This document shows positions 8,794-19,000 of a DNA stretch of 40,834 bases, piece by piece. Under the pieces are notes generated by a model. The model made no database searches and was not told the origin of the DNA. It worked only from the letters and a program-made list of their open reading frames with translations. The DNA comes from Porphyridium purpureum. Its lineage: Eukaryota > Rhodophyta > Bangiophyceae > Porphyridiales > Porphyridiaceae. The stretch lies in NCBI GenBank assembly GCA_008690995.1, contig VRMN01000035.1, forward strand, positions 1-40,834, written 5' to 3'. Both the position numbers and the translations under genes were made by a program. Numbering within the stretch: position 1 is the first letter of the stretch; every line of letters starts with the position of its first letter.

Positions 8794-11391
8794 CTAATCA
8801 GCGTGATGGCGCGTTACATCGAATACAGGCCATTGCCTCCTCCATTCAATCACACTTTCTACTCGCACCTGGAACGACGGCCAGTAGGCACAGATCTCAT
8901 GGAATGCAGTAATCGTATGCACGCTCGATAGGTACGAACCACTCGGATAACCATTCATTGTATCCATTTCTGGCGAGAAGCTCGTGGAGGTATCCGAATA
9001 TTTTCTGAGCACCTGGTCATACGCGAAAACATCAATTTCCTTTGTTTCAGCGAGCAACATTCGCCGCGTCACTTGATTCCGACCGAATCCAACCCTGGCA
9101 TCCATCGACCGTTTGTAATACGCATGTTCATATGCTGCTTCGATGCATCGTTGTTCTTGATCACCCCCCATCGTTTTCTTCCGGCACAACAAGAATCGAT
9201 GTGCGTATCGGATGCCACGCAGCACATCCTGAAGAGGATGAACCGGAAGGCGCTCCACAGTGCCAATCGGATTCGTATACACATCTTCGTAAGAGAAATC
9301 ATCGCATGAACATCCGTATCGAGAATCACATTTGTTTCCCATCGAAGCCGTATGCGTGTATCGACATGGTCTGTATGCCATACAGGCAAGCGCGCCTTGG
9401 ACTGCGCAAGTCACCGCATACCATTCGTTGGCTAGAGATTCAAAGTGACCTAAGGCATCAAATCCACGTCGCATCTCCGCTGGTTGCATTAATTCCGTAT
9501 TATCCATCGGATGTGCAAATCGGAGCCTTGCGTACGCATTATTCATATTCAAGGCATTGATACGGATTAGATCCCAGAGCATTGCTGTATCTCTCAGCAT
9601 CCATGAAAACATGCCGCTATCCGCTATCGTGAAGCCGGTTGGGTCTGATGGATGATTCATCACCCGAATAATATAATCCTCGGATGCAAACTTTCGTCCT
9701 CGGTAACCCGTCGTCTTCTTCGTCGCCAGGTGGGGTACCTCCTGAATGAGGTACGCACCGATATCCGCGTGCAGGAATTGACAGTCATCCGAAGTAAACG
9801 CGAATTCATCCGTAAAGTATTCGTCTACTGTGTAGTTGCTGAACAGCAGCGCATTCGGAAGCTCTGCACCGTTATAGTCTTCGCGTGGAGAGTCTTCGCA
9901 CGGAGTGACTTCGAAAAATTCGAGCCCGGTCAGACCGTCGGTGAAGTTCTGATGCGGATCTTTGTTCTCGAACGACCATGCCGTAAGCATTCGCATGTAG
10001 AAGTCGACGTTCAGAATCACATCCAAAAGATGCAGACCCACCTTGTCATTTTCCTTGGCCTCTATGTGAATGGCCTTATACGTATTCTCACTTGCATCCT
10101 TGTACATCGCACTGAATCGATCTATGATGTCGTAATGCGAAAAGCCTCGTCTGATGGACTTAGGTTGCTGCATCGGATGACTGCTTCGACCGAGAGTGCA
10201 CGTATCTGTCCGTGCACGCTTCGGATCCTGACGTGAAGCAAATATCCCAGGCACATTTCGGATATCACTTCGAATTTCTCCTCGGATATAGCTAGGTCCC
10301 GGATCGTCTTCGCGGCTGTATGAAGCCGTGTCATACTTGACATTCCCATATCCGCGGGGAATCTGTCCCGGGCGCGGGAGCGAACTGCTTCCTCGCCTTT
10401 CGAATGGCGCACGGTACGTTCCGGATCCAGAACCACTTGGCATATCGATTCTACCATACCCAGGCGGGCCTCGTAGCGTTTTCTGGGTATTCGGATTCAG
10501 CGCAGCGGCCCCAAGTCGCAGCGAACTCGCCGAATTACTACGGATGAGTCCACCACGAATGCGACGGCTGCGCTCATCAGCATCCGATGCTTCACTACTT
10601 TCGATCGAATCTGACATTCGTCGTTTCCCTTTGTCAACAGTCGAGACCCTTTTCGATCGCCGAGTATTCGGATTTACGTCAGACTCAGCATGCTGTCCTG
10701 AAGGTGCGTTCGAATCACGCAAATTCGTTTCAGGCGTTCTCTTGACACGCATATCCGTATCCATTTTCGCAGCGTCCAACGAATCTCCGGATGCATATTT
10801 CTCTGCACCAGCACCTGCTGCAGGTAGTCCGGTATCCGCTGGAACGTGTCCGCGCAATGCTCTTGCCGACACACTCTGCGAATCCGACGACACAGAAACC
10901 GCGCGAATCGGAGATCGACGGCCAACACTGGACATGGGTGTGGTCGACTTCTTCGCAGTATCCGAAGCCTTTCCCACGATATCGGACGGTTTCGCACCGA
11001 CGTCCTTCACTGGATCCTCCTTCGGATTTGCACCGACGTCCTTCACTAGATCCTCCTTCGGATTCGTCTCCGCGTCCGCGCATTTCGCACCAATCGGATC
11101 ACCTACTGCAACCGTCTCAGCTGAAGCCGTAGCTGGCGCGGACTCCGACGGCATTTTTTCCACATCCCTCTCAACTTCATCATTCGGATGACCTCTGACG
11201 GCTGCCTTCAGTTTCGACGATGCTCCACGCACTGCCGAACCCTGACCCGCACCGGACGCACGCCCAGGCTCCACCTTTTTCGTCGCCGCCGGATTCGTCG
11301 CTTTACCCCCCTTGCCCTGCGCACTTCCGGATACCACTTTCCTTCCTTTCGACGGATTCGGATCCGCCACTTTCTTCCCGGTGTTCTCCAT
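8794..11391 (-). CDS. 865-aa protein of element A, function unknown
   Basis: The frame opens at 11415, but the first true ATG is at 11391 (MENTGKKVADPNPSKGRK), giving 865 aa. The first 350-400 residues are low-complexity and basic, rich in S, G, K and P. They include a tandem repeat around NPKEDLVKDVGA and NPKEDPVKDVGA, and possible nuclear localisation stretches (RRSKRVSTVDKGKRR). The C-terminal half looks folded, with a cysteine-rich segment (NKCDSRYGCSCDD). No known domain is recognised. It diverges from the transposase gene over a 431-bp spacer and is followed after 24 bp by the 344-aa gene. A chromatin or transposition accessory role is conceivable but not shown by the sequence. Confidence 0.78.
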   Translation of the reverse strand: MENTGKKVADPNPSKGRKVVSGSAQGKGGKATNPAATKKVEPGRASGAGQGSAVRGASSKLKAAVRGHPNDEVERDVEKMPSESAPATASAETVAVGDPIGAKCADAETNPKEDLVKDVGANPKEDPVKDVGAKPSDIVGKASDTAKKSTTPMSSVGRRSPIRAVSVSSDSQSVSARALRGHVPADTGLPAAGAGAEKYASGDSLDAAKMDTDMRVKRTPETNLRDSNAPSGQHAESDVNPNTRRSKRVSTVDKGKRRMSDSIESSEASDADERSRRIRGGLIRSNSASSLRLGAAALNPNTQKTLRGPPGYGRIDMPSGSGSGTYRAPFERRGSSSLPRPGQIPRGYGNVKYDTASYSREDDPGPSYIRGEIRSDIRNVPGIFASRQDPKRARTDTCTLGRSSHPMQQPKSIRRGFSHYDIIDRFSAMYKDASENTYKAIHIEAKENDKVGLHLLDVILNVDFYMRMLTAWSFENKDPHQNFTDGLTGLEFFEVTPCEDSPREDYNGAELPNALLFSNYTVDEYFTDEFAFTSDDCQFLHADIGAYLIQEVPHLATKKTTGYRGRKFASEDYIIRVMNHPSDPTGFTIADSGMFSWMLRDTAMLWDLIRINALNMNNAYARLRFAHPMDNTELMQPAEMRRGFDALGHFESLANEWYAVTCAVQGALACMAYRPCRYTHTASMGNKCDSRYGCSCDDFSYEDVYTNPIGTVERLPVHPLQDVLRGIRYAHRFLLCRKKTMGGDQEQRCIEAAYEHAYYKRSMDARVGFGRNQVTRRMLLAETKEIDVFAYDQVLRKYSDTSTSFSPEMDTMNGYPSGSYLSSVHTITAFHEICAYWPSFQVRVESVIEWRRQWPVFDVTRHHAD

Positions 11392-11822
11392 CTCGTCCCG
11401 CTCACCACCACTCACGCACCCGCACTGTCCACCGCGCTACCGCCCTCTCCGCCTTGTCCGCCTTCCCAGCGCTTCCCACCTTCGCACAACCCACCTTCTC
11501 CGGATCACACCAACTTCCCCACACGATCTGCTCTTCGCCCCACGGCCACTGCGGCCTGCGCGTTTGACTTGTATCGAATTTGATGGACCCAAATGAAAAA
11601 AATGGCAGAATTGAATGGCATGTGGGGTTTTGTCGGGAAAATTACGCATTCACAGAGAGAAAGCTTTATATTAACTACCTCTTTGGCTTGCCGTGGTACA
11701 AACGCTACGCCTGCGTCCAGGAAAGACGCGTGCGTCGGATTGACGGAAGGCTTTGGAGGCGGAACGGATACAGCGTGACGTGCGCGAAAACATACGGATA
11801 GGAAGACTTCCCCAAACCGCGA
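11392..11822. promoter_or_regulatory. Divergent upstream region between the 865-aa and transposase genes
   Basis: A 431-bp spacer between two start codons facing away from each other. The left half is C-rich; the right half is more balanced. CGGAT cores occur at about 11483, 11764 and 11794, sparser than in the genes. No TATA box is obvious. Confidence 0.5.
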
Positions 11823-14800
11823 ATGGACAGACAGCAAGGCCTCGAGAGCAACGCTTGGCATCGACGTAGAAACAAACGTATCCGATGCGATGGGACCCGA
11901 TGCGACTTCACCGTACCAGAGGATGAGGGATTGACTTACTCCACGCGACTTCACATGATGCAGTCACACAAGCGCAAGTGTAAACTTCGCATGCATCCGA
12001 ATCGACTCCCGTATACGCAGGCCTACTTATTTGATGCGGACGACGGTAGTTTGCAGAGGGAGGACAGTCCGGATGATACGGGAAGCGCAAATACAGAAAC
12101 GCGGACTGGACGAGGCAGTGAGCTTCCTGATATCCGGATGGATGACGAGGACCCGGAAATGCAATTTCATTCGGATCGTGACATTGACAGCGGTTGCGAG
12201 AGCTTGCATGCAAACCTGACACAGGATGCGGAAATGTATCTAAGACCGATGGAGCCGGTGCGTGGCGGAGAAGAAGGAGAAGAGCAAGTCGAATATATCT
12301 TAGGTCCGTATGCCAAGCACTTTAATGCGTTATTAAACCAAAAGACTTTACGAGAGCGCTTGCAAGATCGTGACGACGAGATGTCAAAATTCGTACGGAG
12401 TCTGACAGGCGCGGGTGAAATGGAAGATGTTGATCTGGATGAAGCAATCGAGATGATACGATTTAAAAACGACCAGGAAGTATTCATCCAGAAGCATGGG
12501 ATATCCGTACGTCATGCCACGGACTTAAAGTCGATTGAAGCCAAACTCTTACGAATTGCTATCCGTATGACTCTGCGCCAAGTAAGCCAGCTGACAAAAC
12601 ACTCATTTACCATGTTGAAAAGGTATCCGTTAAACCACGAGGCGTCTCGAATCGACGCTGTATACGCTGCATTACAAAGCAAATTGAACATAGCTTCCTC
12701 TCACGTGCTGAAACGAGCAACAAAACTTCTTTTCACATTCAGATCTTCGAAGCGGATGTCTTCGCTTCTTGGCAATCCGAGTATTAAACCTGTTGAGACG
12801 TACGTCGAGTATGGTCGCGGAATCCGACTGAGACGAAACACCCTACGCCGGAACGTGAAGCAAACGATCCGATTTCGTGAACCGATGGACATCGTCATGC
12901 GTTCAGCTGCAGCTATTATTGATGAATACGGATTGGAGCCATTCGTTATCGACTTATTCAAAACCCGGGATCGCGAAATAGTGATGCATCCGCAGGATGG
13001 AAACCTCTGCATCAGCGCAGCCCGTCGGATAGAATTTGAAGTGAATCGAAAACATGGACCGGATCCACCTCAGGTTGTAATTCTTCCAATACAGATATTT
13101 GCGGATGAGTCCCATATGACCCAGAATGGACGACACACAGTGACGCCACTGAAGATACGAATAGTACATCGAAGGCTGTTTGATACACACTCTTCCCGTA
13201 TTCCTCAAGTCGTCGCATACTTACCACCTGTGGATACCCGAAGTATTGCACGAGCATTTGGTGAGGAAACAAGTATCCGCATTGATCCGAAGCTAGCCAA
13301 AAGAGAGCTCGAATCGTCCATGTACCATGCAATTATGAATAAGGCATTCCACCATCTCATGATCGCGAATAAATTCGGAGTGCCAGTCCTGTGGAATCAT
13401 CGCCGCTTGCTTCTTTTTCCTATTGCATACAAGTTGTCAATGGACATGCCGATGATCTCAAAATGCTCATTTACGAAAGCTTCTTTTGTATCCGGATCCC
13501 GTGCTCGAACCATGCCATGCCATCAATGCATGGTGATAGCGCCAGAGGCCACAACTCGAGCAGTCGAAGCAGGACCAAATTCGGATGCATCCAAGGCAGA
13601 AGAGTTCTGGATTACGCGTATTCCTCTGCAATATCGCTGTGAGAAGCAGGTTGAACCTTTCATCACGCAGAATTTATCTGCATGGGGCACGCTACAGAGA
13701 AAAGAACAATCTCTCCACTTTCTCGGTGACTCAGCGGCTATCGGATGGAATCGATTTGATGATGACGATGACGTTGCATTCAATGCAACGATATCCGCAT
13801 TCAAACACAAAATACATCTGCGCAACCGCGGGAGATTTCAACTGACAGGCATAGATGGCTTGCACGGATTCCTTGCATTTTGGCTTCGAGGTATCACAAT
13901 CGCTGGTCTCAAAGCATTGCTGAGCAAACCGAATACTGTACACGAGGTAGGCCTCGTCGCTGAGAGACTCACGGAAGCGCAGCAGCGAGCTACGCGACAC
14001 TTGAACGAAGTAGAACATTCGGATTTTCCACGCATGTGGGCTTCACTCGATTTCGATGAACAAAGACATGGAAGTGCATCCGAAGATACCAGTGGCGATG
14101 ATTCAGAGTCGCATGACGAATACTCTTCGGATGATGACATTGTCCGCGCGAATGAAAGAAATTCGTCACAAACGAATACACGTCAAAGACCAAAGGCCAA
14201 AGCAAAGACGAACGACTCTCACATCAATCCGAGGAGGGCAGAGTCCAACAGAAAGGGCAGCGTATCTGACCAACTTCGAGGTATCATCGACTCAGCAGCA
14301 GGTAAAGCTTGGAACCAAATTGCGACGGAGATAACGGATGAGGCGAGGTTCCGGCGACCAGCGACATACTCTCCGATACGATTATCTTCGTTTTTATCCG
14401 ACTTACCCAAATTCGCAGAACAATCATATTCGCTGGGCTTTCTACTTCAAATGATTGTTCTTGTACACCAGGAGCATTTACTCTCGGATCGTACACGTGA
14501 AAGCTTTACCGAACTTGCAACCAGATGTATCCGACTGTATGGCGTACTATACAAAGAAAAGCTGCGTCGACCATGGCTTGAACTCATCCCAAGGCTCACA
14601 TCCGACTTGCAATCCCGACTCGATTCATACAAGCGGCAGATCAATCTACGTTGGAATGCTCCGAAAATACATGCACTGTCTCACTTCGGGGACAACTTGA
14701 CGGATCTGGGACCGATAAAGTTTTGGGATACTACGGATGGAGAGAAATCGTTTCAAATCGACAAGGCGTGGTTCAAATCACTGGTCAGCGCAGATACGAA

Positions 14801-15689
14801 TATCCCACATAATGTCATGCTGCAGCGCGCAGAGGTGTTCGAAATCGGATCTTCTTCTTCGTACTGGTTTGATAAGCTTGCAAGGAACAAGGATTCGAAT
14901 GCAATTGCATACACACACGAACAAGTATCCGATGAAGCATACACACATACACGAGAATCGGATGCCGCTCGAGCGTGGTACCGGCACCGCTCGTCTTCTG
15001 TGAACTGTTCATCGATCCTTTTCGGAATCTGGCAGAACGCGTGCACTACTCTGAGGTACAGCAGCGAATCCGGATTCGAGGCTGCCCCTTCATGGCGACC
15101 AACATCGTGGAACCCTTCTATATCATTCGAATCCGCTGATGACGAAGAAACGAACATGCTCTGGTTGCACACGGATACGGCTTTGAAGACGTATGCATCC
15201 GAGAAACTCCAAACGGCTGTGAATGATGGTACTGCAACCTTCCAAGCTTTCAGACAAGTTCAACTGAAAAAGCCTCGCGACGAAGCCGAATGCATTGTTG
15301 CACATCCGAATCACTATCGTTCTCCGAGATGGGACATTCTCGAATACGCACTACAAACTGGTCACCCTGAACGCCACGGATATGGAAAATGCATCCTAAT
15401 TGTCCGGATCAAATTACAGGGACCTTACGACGAATCCTTTGACGTGGTGGTGATACAAGATTTAGAGGCGCACGATGGAGAAATCGAAAAGTCAGAGTGC
15501 AAATGCAAATGCAAGCGCCTAGATCCGGTGTTTCATCATTACCGACTCAGTAATAATTCGGTAAAAGTATTGGACACAGAAACGATAACCGGGCGAGTGA
15601 CAGCATTCAAGGATATCCGCATGAAGGACAGCCGATGGTACTACCTTTTAAACCCAAGCACATTCGAAGGCGTACTAGAATACAATTAA
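11823..15689 (+). CDS. 1288-aa putative DDE transposase of element A (CACTA/Tnp2-like)
   Basis: An intact frame from an ATG at 11823. An N-terminal finger-like set (C22, C27, H44/H49, C53) resembles a DNA-binding zinc finger. The central region has FADESHMTQNGRH (D428), then SMDMPMISK and MPCHQCMV (CxxC near 566), then GIDGLHGFLAFWLRG (near 676). Later comes HALSHFGDN...GPIKFWDTTDGEKSF (E974). This order resembles Tnp2/CACTA transposases: a D near a P-x-R-like motif, a C-x2-C after a DxP-type motif, and an E after an H...GP...W motif. The catalytic D/D/E assignment is inference. A clearly alignable protein is encoded at 30848-34597; both end in VLxYN. It is the likely mobilising enzyme of element A. 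A serine/aspartate-rich insert lies near residues 740-820. Confidence 0.82.
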   Translation: MDRQQGLESNAWHRRRNKRIRCDGTRCDFTVPEDEGLTYSTRLHMMQSHKRKCKLRMHPNRLPYTQAYLFDADDGSLQREDSPDDTGSANTETRTGRGSELPDIRMDDEDPEMQFHSDRDIDSGCESLHANLTQDAEMYLRPMEPVRGGEEGEEQVEYILGPYAKHFNALLNQKTLRERLQDRDDEMSKFVRSLTGAGEMEDVDLDEAIEMIRFKNDQEVFIQKHGISVRHATDLKSIEAKLLRIAIRMTLRQVSQLTKHSFTMLKRYPLNHEASRIDAVYAALQSKLNIASSHVLKRATKLLFTFRSSKRMSSLLGNPSIKPVETYVEYGRGIRLRRNTLRRNVKQTIRFREPMDIVMRSAAAIIDEYGLEPFVIDLFKTRDREIVMHPQDGNLCISAARRIEFEVNRKHGPDPPQVVILPIQIFADESHMTQNGRHTVTPLKIRIVHRRLFDTHSSRIPQVVAYLPPVDTRSIARAFGEETSIRIDPKLAKRELESSMYHAIMNKAFHHLMIANKFGVPVLWNHRRLLLFPIAYKLSMDMPMISKCSFTKASFVSGSRARTMPCHQCMVIAPEATTRAVEAGPNSDASKAEEFWITRIPLQYRCEKQVEPFITQNLSAWGTLQRKEQSLHFLGDSAAIGWNRFDDDDDVAFNATISAFKHKIHLRNRGRFQLTGIDGLHGFLAFWLRGITIAGLKALLSKPNTVHEVGLVAERLTEAQQRATRHLNEVEHSDFPRMWASLDFDEQRHGSASEDTSGDDSESHDEYSSDDDIVRANERNSSQTNTRQRPKAKAKTNDSHINPRRAESNRKGSVSDQLRGIIDSAAGKAWNQIATEITDEARFRRPATYSPIRLSSFLSDLPKFAEQSYSLGFLLQMIVLVHQEHLLSDRTRESFTELATRCIRLYGVLYKEKLRRPWLELIPRLTSDLQSRLDSYKRQINLRWNAPKIHALSHFGDNLTDLGPIKFWDTTDGEKSFQIDKAWFKSLVSADTNIPHNVMLQRAEVFEIGSSSSYWFDKLARNKDSNAIAYTHEQVSDEAYTHTRESDAARAWYRHRSSSVNCSSILFGIWQNACTTLRYSSESGFEAAPSWRPTSWNPSISFESADDEETNMLWLHTDTALKTYASEKLQTAVNDGTATFQAFRQVQLKKPRDEAECIVAHPNHYRSPRWDILEYALQTGHPERHGYGKCILIVRIKLQGPYDESFDVVVIQDLEAHDGEIEKSECKCKCKRLDPVFHHYRLSNNSVKVLDTETITGRVTAFKDIRMKDSRWYYLLNPSTFEGVLEYN

Positions 15690-16020
15690 AAGACAAAGTC
15701 CGATGAAGTCTCATCTTCTCATGATTGAAATTATTCGCTACCACCCATCTCGCAAACTTTAAAGTTGCAGACAGTATCGAGCAGTTTTTCGGGCAGTTTT
15801 TCGGGCACTTGATTTTGCAGCCTTTCTTTATTGCCTAGTAAATCGCTGTACGCACGGAAAGTCTACTGTACCTACAGTTTTTCGATCAGTTTTTCGATCA
15901 GTTTTTCGACACTTCAGTATGACAGTTTTTCGAACGCTGCGAGAGAGGTACAGCAAATAGCTGTACTTTACATGCTTACATCAATTTCAGTTTTTCGTTT
16001 AGTTTTTCGGTCAGTTTTTC
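15690..16020. repeat. Right subterminal region and iterons of element A
   Basis: After the transposase stop, about 90 bp of plain DNA leads into three clusters of CAGTTTTTCG-type units. They lie at about 15782-15808, 15880-15935 and 15987-16020, with spacers of 50-75 bp. The outermost cluster mirrors the left end and marks the right terminus. Confidence 0.85.
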
Positions 16021-19000
16021 GCTCCATTTGTGTCACGGACTGTCCACTTCTAATGTGCAGGCTACATTCGAGGTGGGGAGTATGGAAATCCAATCTGACA
16101 ACGACAGGTCCGACGTGCCATACACTGATGGTACATCTCAAGGAGCGCGCGTTGCTATGAGCAAAAGCGAGGAAACCTTCATGAGACGCTACAGTGCATT
16201 CACCAAGGCATATCAGAGTGTAGATTCAAAGTTCTACGGTACCGACGAGGAAAATTTCGCCGCATGGCGAATGCAACTCGTAAATCATTTAGCTCTACAC
16301 AATCTGGATGATCAGTACACTGCACAGGTGATCCAAGCCTGTCTCGCAGGCGATGCTCTGACGTTTTATCTTGGGACGTATGTTGACGAAGATTTGACAA
16401 AGTTCACCATAGCAGATGTTCTGGTGGGCTTAAGGGACCACTTTTACACCATCGAGAAGCTTGAACGCCTGCAGGAGCAGTGGGAAAAGGCAAACTTCGC
16501 GGAATTCCAGGCTAACAATTCCAATATCTCTGAAGTGGAAAATTGTAAGTCTTTGACCCAAAGACTCAAAAGAATCCAGCCAAATTTGAAAAAACCATAC
16601 AGATCCCATGAAATGCTACGTGACAAGTATAAGCAAATCATGTTCAGACATCCCGTATACGAGCGCCTCGTCATGACCCCGCTGCCAACATCGGCTGACG
16701 CACTATGCAGCAAAATTGAAGCCTTGCTTCTGCATATGCAACCCAGTACAGTCTCGCCCAAGCCGCAGCTTGCTTTCACTGCGCAGCAGACGTCAAGGGC
16801 ACCTATGGCTCAGCCGAATCACTCGGTGACTCTGTATCAAGAGCGATACAGGCGTTCGCGTGCAAAACCGCAGGCTAATCGGGCAAGATCTACTCCTCGA
16901 CCGATTAGCATCGCATCCGCCAGCAATCCTCGTACGGCAAACGGCACACAGCTTCTTTGCGACATTTGCCAATCCGAAAAACATTTTCGGCGGTTCTGCC
17001 CCGACAAGGAAGCCAAAAGGAAATTTTATACTGCAAATTCAAACTACATGGTGGCAGATTTTCTAGGCTCCGACTCTTCTTCGGGTGCAGACGCAAGCGA
17101 CAGCACCGACGATGTCACTCACACAGACCTCGTTTGGCTTTCGCCAAGTCTTGTTCTTTTTCAACATGACACCGCTTTTGTTATTGTCGACAGCGGCGCT
17201 AGCGGTGGAAACTTAGTGGGTGAACGATTCTGTCAAGCCCGACAAACCGTCCAAGTTACAGCCCCGCCAAGACGCGTAAAAATGGGCACAAGTGTCTTCG
17301 ACACTCGCGGTCAAGCCAAAATTGTCATGCTAGACATAGGTGGAGCAAAGCTCGAATTCTTTGCTGATGTCATACAACTTGACATCCCACCACTTCTTGG
17401 ATGGCGCGAGCAAAAGGCGCGACACATGACAGTGGACGCGGGCGCCGGCATATTAACGGCCCTTGCCGACAGCGAACAGCTCAAATTTAGGGTCCACACA
17501 ATTGCTGGTCTCCCTTGCATTTTACTTCCAAATCCAGAAAATCCAGATTCGGTCAAAGAGCAACGTGATGATATAGTCCTGTTCACTGCTACAGAATTGC
17601 GCAGATTACACGTGCACTTTGGGCACGCACATCTCGACAAAATCCGCGATCTGTTGCAGCGCAGTGGTCAACGTCTGACTTCTGCCGAAATTCGCTGGTA
17701 TGCAGATATCGTACAGAAGTGCAAAGCTTGCCAATTCTACGCGGATGTACCACGGCGCCCCATTGTGGCCATGCCAGTCAACCCTTTCTTCAACCGCGAT
17801 ATCGCCATAGACACTGTATACTTCGACGGCCTCGCTGTGCTACACATTGTGTGCAAAGGAACCAAATATGCCAGGAATCCTATTTTACGACGCACGGATG
17901 CGGTAACCGTCATCAGTACGTTCTATACTTCTTGGATCACCATCTTCGGCATTCCGGCCACATTATCCATGGACCGCGGTACTGAGTTTCTGAATGCAGC
18001 TTTACTCGAATTCTGTGATGGACTCGGCATTGTGATGCGTCCAGCCGCGACTGCAGCAGCCTGGTCGATAGGTATCGTGGAACGACACCATAAGCCCCTG
18101 AAAACTGTGTAATTCCGCTTGAAAACAACATTCCCAGACCGCGATTGCGAATTATTGCTCGCACAAGCAGAATTTGCACTGAATGCCACGCTTGGCAACC
18201 GTGACACATGTCCATTTTTACTGGTCTTCGGTCAATTACCCGTGTTCACGCTTGGCACAGTCCAGGACCAACACAAAATGACTACAGACCGCCATATGGC
18301 TATGGAAGTCGCGCGTAGAACGACCGAAGGTATCATTGCTACCAGGCGCATTCGCGAGGCAACGCACATAAGCGTTTCAAAAAGCGCACCAGCTTTGCTG
18401 AGCCGTGGAGACCGGGTGCTGTTCTGGCGCCCAAGTGAGAGAGCTTGGGTCGGACCCGCGACCGTGGTCCATGTACACGGAGATGCGAAAACGGTAAAAG
18501 TTGAATACAAAACGCGGAACTACCACCCAGCTCTCCACCAAGTCAAATTGTTCGTCGCGGATCAAGTGCTATGGGCCGACGAGACTGAGACTTTCTCCAA
18601 GATTCTGCAAGTATCAGAACATTCACTCAGAAGAAAATGTGACTTTACGATATCGCGCGCCAAAGAAATCGATGGATGGCATGCAAAGGGCGTAGTGGAA
18701 GCCGTTCGCACGACAGAGCGCGCGAATCTAGACACGCGGTGGGTGGACTCCATCAAACTTTCAGATGGAAAAGAGTTCCCGAAATCACGTCTCGCCTTGC
18801 GAGAGTTTGCAAAATCGCAACCACATGGTTCCATGCTTCGAGACTCACCTACGACATCACGATGGACTGTGCGCGTTCTGCTCTCAGTAGCACTTAATCA
18901 ATCATGGTCCATATCATCCTCGGACGTCGAACAAGCCTTTCTTCAGAGCCAGCCTCTGAAACGTCGCGTTTTGGTGCAACCTCCAAAAGAAGCTGGTCTA

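Larger units (their letters stand above)
3642..15619. repeat. Dispersed CGGAT/ATCCG motif array of element A
   Basis: By manual count about 140 copies of CGGAT or ATCCG lie between 3642 and 15619, roughly one per 86 bp, on both strands. Equal base use predicts about 24. They occur in all reading phases of all five genes and in the spacers, so no single codon or residue explains them. None is seen in the terminal iterons (3241-3641 and 15620-16020). The following 4.4 kb of Copia DNA has about 7, near chance. Confidence 0.85.
3241..16020. mobile_element. Element A: 12.8-kb multigene DNA transposon
   Basis: The ends form imperfect inverted repeats of roughly 50-60 bp, built of 12-bp units. The left end reads GAAAAACTGACC three times, followed by GTGTAAGC. 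The reverse complement of the right end gives the same units, followed by ATGTAAGC. Inside are five long open genes without damage: 883 aa (-), 318 aa (+), 344 aa (-), 865 aa (-) and 1288 aa (+). The 1288-aa product is a putative DDE transposase of the CACTA/Tnp2 kind, by motif resemblance. No polymerase, capsid or reverse transcriptase is present. No target duplication is clear at either junction. It sits in the gag region of a Copia element with identical LTRs, so it is younger still. The whole interior carries the CGGAT array described separately. Confidence 0.85.

Noticed and set aside
3241-16020. Element A as a Polinton or virus-like element
   Set aside because: No DNA polymerase, retroviral-type integrase, protease, packaging ATPase or capsid-like gene could be recognised among its five genes.
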